From Lewinellaceae bacterium (GTDB lineage Bacteria > Bacteroidota > Bacteroidia > Chitinophagales > Saprospiraceae): a stretch of 64,000 nucleotides of DNA. How positions within the stretch are numbered: the first letter of the stretch is position 1; each line of letters begins with the position of its first letter. The stretch spans positions 1 to 64,000 of the forward strand of contig JACJYO010000004.1 of assembly GCA_020636075.1 (NCBI GenBank). The letters run 5' to 3'. A model generated the notes under the pieces. The model was given only the letters and a program-made list of their open reading frames with translations, did not search any database and had not been told where the DNA came from. This document shows, one piece after another, positions 1-7,567 of this stretch. The position numbers and the translations under genes are program-made.

Positions 1-272
1 TTATTGGTGAGCAGCTTGATGTTTTCCGCAGGAAGTGAACCGCCGGCCGCGGATTGGAGGTAGGCGGCGAAGGCGGTGGCATCGCGGTCGGCGAAGCGGA
101 GGTCGGGGATGTTTGGATCCTGGTAGTCGGAGATGCCGACTACTACGGCGCGGGTAGTAGGGGCGACCCTCGCGGTCGCCCCGGATGAATTGGTGGCGGG
201 GGTGACGCCGCGCTCCTGGGCAAAAAAGATATTGGGAGCTAAAAGGGAAATTAGGAGAAACAGCGTTTTCAT
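1..272 (-). CDS. Caspase-TPR paralog 1, N-terminal part only (cut by window edge)
   Basis: The ATG at 272-270 opens a frame that runs off the left edge after 90 codons. Residues 1-18 form a signal peptide ending in FFA before QERGV. A linker follows (about 19-40) that contains a GGGGCGACC hairpin read as GATARVAPT. Then comes the first strand of the C14 caspase domain (TTRAVVVGISDYQ) and the FADRDA segment shared with all paralogs downstream. The catalytic His and Cys lie outside the window. The ATG is 5 nt after the stop of the next paralog, so the two are probably co-transcribed. Assignment rests on near-identity with complete copies; whether this copy is intact cannot be judged here. Confidence 0.88.
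   Translation of the reverse strand, partial: MKTLFLLISLLAPNIFFAQERGVTPATNSSGATARVAPTTRAVVVGISDYQDPNIPDLRFADRDATAFAAYLQSAAGGSLPAENIKLLTN
160..182. repeat. In-frame palindromic repeat, type A (GATARVAP)
   Basis: Hairpin with 9-bp arms GGGGCGACC and GGTCGCCCC and a 5-nt loop, inside the linker codons of paralog 1. The same hairpin sits at the same linker position at 5847-5869, 10326-10348 and 13101-13123. Confidence 0.8.
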
Positions 273-277
273 AGTCT

Positions 278-2935
278 TCAGTTTTTTGACCGTTTGCCCG
301 GCACACGGGTGGCGATGTTGAAATACTTCGGAAAGTGTTCCTGCACCAATTCTTTAAAGCCTTCTCTTTCGCATATAGGGTACAACATTGGATCGCATAC
401 CGTTCCATGAAGCCAGAGCAGGGGGTTGGGCTGCCAACCTAGTTCGATGGCTTTCCGGAATGATTCAATGGCGGCTTTTTCGGCTCCGGTTTGTGCGTAA
501 ATACGGGCAAGGCTAAATTGGAACCAGGGATCGTCATTCAAATTTTCCCGGGCAGATTCCAGGAGTTGATGAAATTCCTCCTCCATGCCCAGGCGGGAAT
601 AGGCAATGGCCGTTCGTACGTACCCGGGAATAGATTGGCTGTCATTTCGCTTGAACTCAATTTTTGTTTGTTCAATGATTTTCCGGAAATAGAGTTTTGC
701 AGTATCCTCCAATCCTGCAAACCTTGCTGCTTCTGCAAGTTCAAAATAATTCCAGGGTGTAGTTTCCCACCCTGCTTTTTTTGCTAGTTCATAAGCATGA
801 AGAGGATTTTCCGCGGTAATCCAGGCCCATATTTGCCACCTTTCCACTTTGGCCCCCGTTTTTTCCCAAGCCAAAAACGCTTGTTCAGGATTGTCCAAAA
901 AATAAAAGTAAATAAGTCCGGGTACGTGACTCCAGAATTTTGCTTTTTCCCAGGTCTGAAGGGTGTTCTCGAATTCCAGCAGGTCGGTGTAGACCGCTAT
1001 CAGGTTTCCATAAATACCAGGAAACTTACCTTCTGACATTTTCTCTCCTTGCAACAGGAATGACTTTGCTTGCTCATAATCCTTCAACCGCCAAAGGGCA
1101 TTGCCGACATCGTTGTATTCAAAAACCTTGATCGAGCCAGGGTCTTGCTCCATTTTCTGCCTAAACTTTTTGACATATAATTTTTGCCAGAACATGGCCG
1201 AATCTAATTGCCCAAGCCAGTCATAGCGCAAGGATATCCAATTATAGGAGCCCAGGAAATTGGAATCCAGGGTTATCGCTTGTTTGAAATATTGTATGGC
1301 TTGCACTGCTTCGGATTGATTGGTACATTTTCCCAAACGATAATAAATAAGTGCCCAGCCTGGAGCAAGCGTGGCTGCTTTTTCATAGTTATTCAGCATG
1401 CTATATGAACCCCAGGGGAAGGTGTTTCCCAATTCATAAAAAGTGATCGCAGCCGTACTATCAAATTCCAGCGATTTTTCCAGCCATATTCTTTTTTCGC
1501 CTGTCAGCCATGCGAAGTTACTGTCCGGATAGTTTTCTTTCCGGACCGTCATAGCCTTGAAATAATATTCTTTTGCTTTTAAATCCCGCCAGGCGTAATG
1601 ATTTTCCCCGAGGATCTCGGTCGCCCGTTCGAAATAAGCGGGCAGGTGATCGTACAGTACCCGGTTTGCCCAGATATTGTCCAGTTCCACCTGATCGGTT
1701 TTTAGTATCCTGTTGAGGATGGCTTGCCCTTCGTCCATCAGCGCCACCACGAATTTTCGTTTTATCGTCCCATGTAATTTTTCAATTTCTAAATTGGCCA
1801 TCAGCATTTCATAGTAGTCATTGGCACTTTTCCCCTCTGGCGCCATCAGCTGGTTGGCATCAATAGCCGCCAAAAACAGTTGGTAAATGCCCTGAATGCT
1901 GGAATCGGCATTGGCAAGGACCATTTCCTCGACACCTCTGTTGTCAATAGCCAGGAATTCCGTTTTATGGTTTTTCAAGGCTTCCTGACGGGCTGCAAAG
2001 GTTGGTGCATCCACATAGGTCACAACTGTTTTTGGAGGGCCTTGTACCATTGGGATCTGGCTTTCGGGAGCTGCTGCTGCGCTTACATTGTCCTGTAGAT
2101 AGCGGTCAAGTTCCATAAGACTGATCTGGCTATCCGTGTCCTTATCGGCGAAGCCGTACAGGGCGTTTTCGAGATGGTAGGAAAAACAGCCGCGTCCGCC
2201 GCCCCATTGTTCGCCTTCGATAGAAAATTCATTGGGCTGGCAGGACAGGATTTTGATCTCATTTGCGAATTGTTGGGCCAGACGGTTAGAAGTTACCTGT
2301 GCACCATTGGTATTGCTGCCGGCCAATTTTCCGGCCCGGCAGGCATCAGAAATGAGAAATACCTGTACGCCGTTGTCAGACAAGGTGGCGATAATATCTT
2401 TCAGGTAGTTTACCGCAAAAGCACCCGCGCCATAAACGGCTGGCGGGGAATCATATCCGAGCAGGTAACCATTATTGTATTTGGTTATCCGTTCCACATC
2501 ACCGTGGCCGGAGAAATAAATAAATGCCCGATCGCCTGCCTTACTTTCTATTATGAGCCAGTCGAGCGATAGAATCATTTGGGCATTAGTAGCGGCTTTG
2601 TTGGTGTGGAGTAAAATATTTTCCTTGGGGATATTGCCACCAGCGGGGGACTGTAGCCAAGCCGCGAAAGCCGCGGCATCGCGGTCGGCGTATTTCAGGT
2701 CGGGAATGGCGGGGTCCTGGTAGTCGGAGATGCCGACTACTACGGCGCGGGTAGTGCCGTCCGCCTTCGCCGAGGCTTCGGCGGACAAGGGGGTAGCGCC
2801 CTTGCCCGCCTCCGGTAAGCCTATGGCGGGTGAACCCGCCGAAGATTTATCGGAGGCGGGGCGCTCCTGGGCAAATGCACCCGCTAAGTGCATACCTGAC
2901 CACAGGATGAGGAGAATAATCATTTGTTTTCGCAT
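278..2935 (-). CDS. Caspase-TPR paralog 2 (exported C14 caspase-like peptidase)
   Basis: An 885-residue protein. The frame is open to a GTG at 3007, but the ATG at 2935 is preferred because it starts directly with a signal peptide (MRKQMIILLILW, cleavage near AFA). A long linker (about 26-60) holds two palindromic repeats read as EAGKGATPL and EASAKADG. The caspase domain (about 61-310) has His144 in YFSGHGD and Cys199 in DACRAGK, and an EF-hand-like loop DKDTDSQISLME after ALYGFA. The middle region is more diverged than in the other copies. Divergent TPR-like helical repeats fill about 480-860. The end differs from its relatives: EHFP is followed by a further tail. Family knowledge predicts cysteine proteolysis, likely after basic residues because of the Asp before the Cys. 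The substrate is unknown. Confidence 0.9.
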   Translation of the reverse strand: MRKQMIILLILWSGMHLAGAFAQERPASDKSSAGSPAIGLPEAGKGATPLSAEASAKADGTTRAVVVGISDYQDPAIPDLKYADRDAAAFAAWLQSPAGGNIPKENILLHTNKAATNAQMILSLDWLIIESKAGDRAFIYFSGHGDVERITKYNNGYLLGYDSPPAVYGAGAFAVNYLKDIIATLSDNGVQVFLISDACRAGKLAGSNTNGAQVTSNRLAQQFANEIKILSCQPNEFSIEGEQWGGGRGCFSYHLENALYGFADKDTDSQISLMELDRYLQDNVSAAAAPESQIPMVQGPPKTVVTYVDAPTFAARQEALKNHKTEFLAIDNRGVEEMVLANADSSIQGIYQLFLAAIDANQLMAPEGKSANDYYEMLMANLEIEKLHGTIKRKFVVALMDEGQAILNRILKTDQVELDNIWANRVLYDHLPAYFERATEILGENHYAWRDLKAKEYYFKAMTVRKENYPDSNFAWLTGEKRIWLEKSLEFDSTAAITFYELGNTFPWGSYSMLNNYEKAATLAPGWALIYYRLGKCTNQSEAVQAIQYFKQAITLDSNFLGSYNWISLRYDWLGQLDSAMFWQKLYVKKFRQKMEQDPGSIKVFEYNDVGNALWRLKDYEQAKSFLLQGEKMSEGKFPGIYGNLIAVYTDLLEFENTLQTWEKAKFWSHVPGLIYFYFLDNPEQAFLAWEKTGAKVERWQIWAWITAENPLHAYELAKKAGWETTPWNYFELAEAARFAGLEDTAKLYFRKIIEQTKIEFKRNDSQSIPGYVRTAIAYSRLGMEEEFHQLLESARENLNDDPWFQFSLARIYAQTGAEKAAIESFRKAIELGWQPNPLLWLHGTVCDPMLYPICEREGFKELVQEHFPKYFNIATRVPGKRSKN
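2759..2786. repeat. In-frame palindromic repeat, type B (EASAKADG)
   Basis: A 28-bp imperfect palindrome starting GTCCGCC and ending GGCGGAC. It lies inside the linker codons of the caspase gene and is read on the minus strand as SAEASAKADG. A closely similar copy occupies the same linker position at 28104-28131 and a degenerate one at 16079-16106. Confidence 0.75.
2805..2860. repeat. In-frame nested palindrome, type D
   Basis: Outer arms CCCGCCTCCGGTAA (2805-2818) and TTATCGGAGGCGGG (2847-2860) pair with one mismatch. They enclose an inner hairpin GGCGGG-TGAA-CCCGCC (2825-2840). The whole is translated in the linker of paralog 2. The corresponding stretch of the paralog at 25644 lacks the inner hairpin. 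Confidence 0.7.
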
Positions 2936-3019
2936 ACGCAAAGAGGTGCCGCCTGGATGCAGGTAAACGAGGGCTGCCTGTACACGCATAAAAGGTTTTT
3001 GCTGCACCAGGTAGCAGCG

Positions 3020-3646
3020 TTATTTAATTATCGTGCCGGAATCGTCGAAGTGTACATCGATCTTTTTCCCTTTCGTCTTTCCTTTATTCAATACGATTTT
3101 GGTCGTATCATTATCAACAGCAAAGCCTATATCAAACTGTGCCGGATTTTTAACAACATTCAGCGTATACCGGCCGTAACCGTCCGATTCGGTTTTATTC
3201 GAAGCAGTAACGAGGTTGAGCACCTTGATGCGTTGTTCAGGATAAACCTCGATAAATACCGTTCCGGATATCCTGTCATTTAATTGGGTAGTATCTGGGT
3301 ACAGATACACCGAGAATTGGTTCACAGCGCCTAGTGCGTTCAGACAAATTATGACCGTATCCTTAGCTGCAGCGCTGATGATCAATGTGTCCGCGTTTTG
3401 CACATTAATTGGAACCAAATAACCATTTGGGCCTGTGGTTTGATTGGTTGCTATCGCTCCACGTTTTAGGCACACATTGGCCCCTCCTATCGGGGCATAG
3501 CTTTGCCCGTCGACTATATTGACGACAATTAATTGCTCGTCACTCTCCGTTTGTGCGGTTTCGGGAGCGTCGGGTTTGCCCTTACAGGCGGAGAACATAC
3601 ATCCGGCCACAACAGCGGCCAGGAACAAAAATTTGTGCGTTGTCAT
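3020..3646 (-). CDS. Small lipoprotein with a regulatory-like beta domain
   Basis: A 208-residue protein. The N-terminus MTTHKFLFLAAVVAGC carries a lipobox (VAGC, Cys16), with a second possible lipobox at FSAC (Cys21), so export and lipidation are likely. The body reads like one or two carboxypeptidase-regulatory-like beta sandwiches: VNIVDGQSYAPIGGANV, then a second half with GTVFIEV and SDGYGRYTLNV, the usual SDxxGxY pattern. No catalytic residues are recognisable. It lies between two caspase-TPR paralogs on the same strand (84 nt before one start, 63 nt after the other stop), so it may be co-expressed with them. It is the only non-caspase minus-strand gene inside the array. Function is unknown. 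Confidence 0.8.
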   Translation of the reverse strand: MTTHKFLFLAAVVAGCMFSACKGKPDAPETAQTESDEQLIVVNIVDGQSYAPIGGANVCLKRGAIATNQTTGPNGYLVPINVQNADTLIISAAAKDTVIICLNALGAVNQFSVYLYPDTTQLNDRISGTVFIEVYPEQRIKVLNLVTASNKTESDGYGRYTLNVVKNPAQFDIGFAVDNDTTKIVLNKGKTKGKKIDVHFDDSGTIIK

Positions 3647-3709
3647 ACTAGTTAAGGATTTAGATGAAAATATAAAAAAGCATTCTTTGGCTATCGCCGG
3701 ATTATGCAG

Positions 3710-5965
3710 TTAGTCTTTGAATTGCTCCGGGAAGTATTTTTTCAAAAGTGCTTTACCGGCTTCCGAGGCGAGCAGCGCGCCAAGACGGGGGTTTTGCACC
3801 AAAGTATCGAAATCCTGCCTGCCATTTTCCAGGTACTGTTCCAGGTACTCCATCGCCCGGGCCTCCCTGTTGTCGGCAGCAAGCAGCCCCGCGAGGTCGG
3901 GTAAAACCCAATTGGCATCGGGATTGAGCCGCCTTATTTCAAGCAGTTGGGCCTCGGCCTCCGCGTACCGGTCCCCGGCGATGTACAATTGCGCCAGGCT
4001 GTCGCGTGTAGGCAGGGACATCGGATTGATCTGTTGTGCACGTAGCAATGCGCCCTCTGCCTTTTCTATCCGGCCGGTCCGAAGATACAAGCATCCCAGC
4101 ACGTAATAGCCGCTGAATAGTTGGGCATTTATACGGAGCGCCGTCAGGAGGGCCGTTTCCGCCTGATCATAGTACCCGGTTTCAAGATAGGCCACGCCTA
4201 TGTTGCTCCATGCCAGGGCATCGGTTGAATCCAGCCGCAGCACCTGCCGGTAGGCAGCTATGGCCTCGGGGTATTGATCCTGGTAGTAATGGAGCGCGCC
4301 CACGCTCGTCCAGACAACTACGCTGTTGGAGTCCATTCTCATGGCTTCGTGCAACAATGCTTCCGCTTCTTCGTAGCGCTCATACCGCCTGCAAAAACTG
4401 TAGGCAAGGTGCGCATAAGGCAATACCCAGGTTTGGGCATAGTGCATGGCTTCGCGGGCGTGCACCAGCGCCGAATCCGGCTCGTTCATTTTGATGGCGA
4501 AACAGAGACTCATGTAGTAATGGGCCAGGGGCGAATCGGATTCATATTGGAGTGACTGGCGGTATTTTTCAATGACGCGGGCTCCCGATTCGGCATCCTG
4601 CGCAGCAATCGTTTCGAAATAGAGGGTCATACCTTCGAACAGGCGTTCGCGCGCTTTCAGGGTCGCATAGGCATAATGTTGGGGGCCGAGGAGTTCGGCG
4701 GCGCGTGCCAGTAAGCGGGGCAGCCCCTCGTATTGCCGGATGCGGAGCAAGGTCGATTTTGAAACGACGGAGAGGTTGATTTGCAAAATCGCGTTCACGG
4801 CCTGTTGCGCGTCGTCCTGCAGTGCCGCGGCAAAATTCCGGGTGATCAGCCCCTGCAAACCGGCCATGGATGGCTCTTGCATCAGTCGGTGGTAGTAGCC
4901 ATTGGCAGAAGTTGCCCGGGTAGAATCCGTTGGCAACAGGTCGCCGCGTGCGAGGGCTGCATTGAAGGCGGCGTACAATTCCTGGATTGCCGAATCGGCT
5001 GCCGCCAAAAACTGCGCTTCTGCACGCCGCGGTTCGATCGGTTCCAGCGGGGGCGCCGATTCGCCAATGCTTTCCTTGATCCGGGCCAGCAGCGTCGCGT
5101 CTACCACGGCCAGCCGGGCCGTCTTGTTGCCCAGGGCGAAGGGGAATTGCGGGTGTGGGGCCGTCTCGGCCGGTACGCGTTCGTCGAGATAGTTTTCCAG
5201 TTCCATGAGGTTCACCACTGCGTCATGGTTGCGGTCGGCCAGGCCATACAGCCCGTTGATCAGGTGGTAGGTAAAACAGCCATGGCCGCCGCCCCACTGC
5301 GTACTTTCCAGGCTGAATTCGTTGGGCTGGCAGGACAATAGTTTTATCTCGTTGGCGAATTGTTTGGCCAGGACGGCGGTAGCGGCCTGTGTCCCGCCGA
5401 TGGCGCTACCCGCCAGTTTACCCGCCCGGCAGGCATCGCTCACGACAATTACCTGTACACCTGTTTCTGAGAGCGTCGTGATGATATCTTGTAAAAAAGT
5501 CAGGGGAAACGCCCCGGCTGCGTACACCATCGGCGGTGCGTCCCAACTCAGCCAGTAACCCCGCTGGAATTTGGTAACCCGTTCGACATCGCCATGACCG
5601 CTGAAATAAATGACCGCCGCGTCGCCTGCCGCGCTGGCGCTGATCAACCAGTCGAACGCCGCAACCATTTTGCCCGAAGTGGCCTCGCTGTTCAGAAGGA
5701 GTTTTATGGAACTGTCGGGCAGGCTACCGGCCGCCGGGGATTGTAGCCAGGCTGCAAAGGCTTCGGCATCGCGGTCGGCGTAGTTGAGGTCGGGGATGGC
5801 GTCTTGCTGGTAGTCGGATATGCCGATGACGACGGCGCGTGTCGTAGGGGCGACCCTCGCGGTCGCCCCGGGCGCGGTGGCGACAGGCGTGACGCCCCTT
5901 TCCTGAGCACAGAAACACGTCGGAAAAACAGCCAGTAATACCAGAAGGAGGCAAAGTTTTCGCAT
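3710..5965 (-). CDS. Caspase-TPR paralog 3
   Basis: A 751-residue protein starting at the ATG at 5965 with signal peptide MRKLCLLLVLLAVFPTCF. The linker contains the type A hairpin (read GATARVAPT). The caspase domain spans about 41-295, with His124 (YFSGHGD), Cys179 (DACRAGK) and EF-hand-like loop DRNHDAVVNLME. The C-terminal part holds about seven well-formed TPRs (roughly 470-720). It ends LLKKYFPEQFKD, the motif shared by the family. The TPRs suggest protein or peptide binding. The gene is separated from the eight-gene run by the inverted ATPase gene at 6333-7475. GC content is somewhat higher than in the copies further right. Confidence 0.9.
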   Translation of the reverse strand: MRKLCLLLVLLAVFPTCFCAQERGVTPVATAPGATARVAPTTRAVVIGISDYQQDAIPDLNYADRDAEAFAAWLQSPAAGSLPDSSIKLLLNSEATSGKMVAAFDWLISASAAGDAAVIYFSGHGDVERVTKFQRGYWLSWDAPPMVYAAGAFPLTFLQDIITTLSETGVQVIVVSDACRAGKLAGSAIGGTQAATAVLAKQFANEIKLLSCQPNEFSLESTQWGGGHGCFTYHLINGLYGLADRNHDAVVNLMELENYLDERVPAETAPHPQFPFALGNKTARLAVVDATLLARIKESIGESAPPLEPIEPRRAEAQFLAAADSAIQELYAAFNAALARGDLLPTDSTRATSANGYYHRLMQEPSMAGLQGLITRNFAAALQDDAQQAVNAILQINLSVVSKSTLLRIRQYEGLPRLLARAAELLGPQHYAYATLKARERLFEGMTLYFETIAAQDAESGARVIEKYRQSLQYESDSPLAHYYMSLCFAIKMNEPDSALVHAREAMHYAQTWVLPYAHLAYSFCRRYERYEEAEALLHEAMRMDSNSVVVWTSVGALHYYQDQYPEAIAAYRQVLRLDSTDALAWSNIGVAYLETGYYDQAETALLTALRINAQLFSGYYVLGCLYLRTGRIEKAEGALLRAQQINPMSLPTRDSLAQLYIAGDRYAEAEAQLLEIRRLNPDANWVLPDLAGLLAADNREARAMEYLEQYLENGRQDFDTLVQNPRLGALLASEAGKALLKKYFPEQFKD
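5847..5869. repeat. In-frame palindromic repeat, type A
   Basis: GGGGCGACC and GGTCGCCCC arms around a 5-nt loop, within the linker codons of paralog 3. Confidence 0.8.
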
Positions 5966-5996
5966 TGGATCAGAAGCTTACATAATTTTAGGCCAG

Positions 5997-6143
5997 AAGT
6001 TGCCCTACCGGCGTGCATTGCGTGGTTATAATGGATGAGCGGTCAGACGACTTTGAGTCGTCAGACCGCGGCGAGAACCTCGTCTGACGACTCAAAGTCG
6101 TCCGACGAGTATAACTTGCCAACGCACGCCGGTACGGCAACTT
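5997..6143. repeat. Nested palindromic element between divergent genes
   Basis: Outer 20-bp arms (5997-6016 and 6124-6143, one mismatch) enclose two adjacent hairpins. The first is built on CGGTCAGACGACT (about 6040-6068). The second, at 6079-6109, has the core CGACTCAAAGTCG. The second hairpin is of the same family as the one at 55672-55704, nearly 50 kb away. It lies between the start of caspase paralog 3 and the plus-strand ATPase gene. No coding content was seen here. Confidence 0.75.
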
Positions 6144-6332
6144 TACTGCTACCAAAATATGGAAAAAAGGCGAGCCGGCTATTTGAGCCCTTACCTTTGC
6201 TTGCTGGAGTAGGATTAACAAGGTATACGCAATTCCTGCCGGGATATAAATACCCGTATACAGCGGTTGGTTAGCACTCAGGAGACTAATAAATTTATGT
6301 AAATTTGCAGTTCAAATGCAAAATTGCATAAA

Positions 6333-7475
6333 ATGATCGATCGAGTTCTTGCCGCTCAAATTTCCGAATTGCTCCGGTACTACCCCATTGTTTCGGTATC
6401 GGGCCCGCGTCAATCAGGTAAAACCACACTATTGCGGCACCAGTTTCCAGACTTGCCCTACAGCTCTATGGAAGATCCCGATCAACGCCGTTTTGCCCTG
6501 ACCGACCCGAGGGGTTTCCTGGATCAATTCCCGAACGGTAGTATTATCGACGAAGCGCAACTGGCGCCTGAACTATTTTCCTACTTGCAGACGCGTGTCG
6601 ATCTGAATCGGGACCTGAAGTTTTTAATTTCCGGTTCTCAAAATTTTCTGTTGATGGAAAAGGTTACGCAATCGCTCGCAGGGCGTGTTGGGCTGTTAAC
6701 GCTTTTGCCATTCAGTTATGCCGAAATGCCACTTTCACCGGTAGACACCTGGCTGTGGAAAGGGGGTTTTCCGGCCTTGTACGACAAGAAGATTCCGCCC
6801 GCCGTATTTTTTCCCAATTACCTGCGTACGTACCTGGAACGCGACGTCAGAACCCTGCTCAATGTGGGAAACTTACTGGATTTTGAGCGCTTTATACGCT
6901 TATGTGCAGGCCGTTCCGGGCAGTTGTTGAATCTTTCCGCCCTGGCCTCCGATACCGGCATCAGCGTAAATACTGCAAAAGCCTGGATTGCCGTATTGGA
7001 AGCGTCCTTTACGCTGTTCCTGCTCCCACCTTATCACAACAATTTCAACAAACGCATCATCAAAATGCCCAAACTCTATTTTTGGGATACCGGGCTGTTA
7101 GCCTGGTTGCTGGGCATTGGCGATGCTGCGCACCTGGCTACGCATTTTGCCGTAGGCGCCATCTTTGAAAATGCCGTCATTGCTGAATTGGCCAAACAGA
7201 CGTATAACCGCGGTGCGCTTCCCCGCTTTTATTTTTTTCGCGACAGCAATGGCCAGGAAGTTGACCTTTTAGTTGAAAAAGGGCCGGATATTCTGGCTTT
7301 TGAAATGAAGTATGGAAAAACGGTAAATCCGGATTATTTCAAGGGCCTGAATTACTGGGCTCGCCTTACCGGGATGGCGCCCGAAAATGGAACGGTAATC
7401 TATGGCGGTACTGCAGCCTCGGTCCGGCAGGAAGGGAAGGTGGTGCCCTGGAATGCCTTGGAGGGTTTGGTTTGA
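6333..7475 (+). CDS. AAA-type ATPase, DUF4143 family
   Basis: A 380-residue protein; the ATG at 6333 was chosen over an in-frame TTG three codons upstream. Residues about 15-130 are a P-loop ATPase: Walker A GPRQSGKTT, Walker B SIIDEAQ and a sensor-like FLISGSQN. The C-terminal DUF4143 part (about 185-330) ends in a nuclease-like GQEVDLLVEK followed by FEMKYGK, resembling the restriction-endonuclease-like fold seen at the end of many family members. Such proteins are common, often horizontally moving, and of unresolved function. It lies on the opposite strand to the caspase genes around it, with a nested palindrome upstream, which suggests a later insertion into the array. Confidence 0.88.
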   Translation: MIDRVLAAQISELLRYYPIVSVSGPRQSGKTTLLRHQFPDLPYSSMEDPDQRRFALTDPRGFLDQFPNGSIIDEAQLAPELFSYLQTRVDLNRDLKFLISGSQNFLLMEKVTQSLAGRVGLLTLLPFSYAEMPLSPVDTWLWKGGFPALYDKKIPPAVFFPNYLRTYLERDVRTLLNVGNLLDFERFIRLCAGRSGQLLNLSALASDTGISVNTAKAWIAVLEASFTLFLLPPYHNNFNKRIIKMPKLYFWDTGLLAWLLGIGDAAHLATHFAVGAIFENAVIAELAKQTYNRGALPRFYFFRDSNGQEVDLLVEKGPDILAFEMKYGKTVNPDYFKGLNYWARLTGMAPENGTVIYGGTAASVRQEGKVVPWNALEGLV

Positions 7476-7567
7476 CTTTGTGGGTAGATGGTAGCCCCGG
7501 ATTGACTGGGTTTTTACTTTTCCACCGCCCGACGTTCTGCTTATCACCCGATCCTAATGGTAAGTTA

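Noticed and set aside
278..3007. GTG at 3007 as start of paralog 2, which would give a 12-nt spacer like the other joints
   Set aside because: The extra 24 residues precede a clear signal peptide starting at the ATG at 2935. The matching spacer is notable but its sequence does not resemble the conserved joint.
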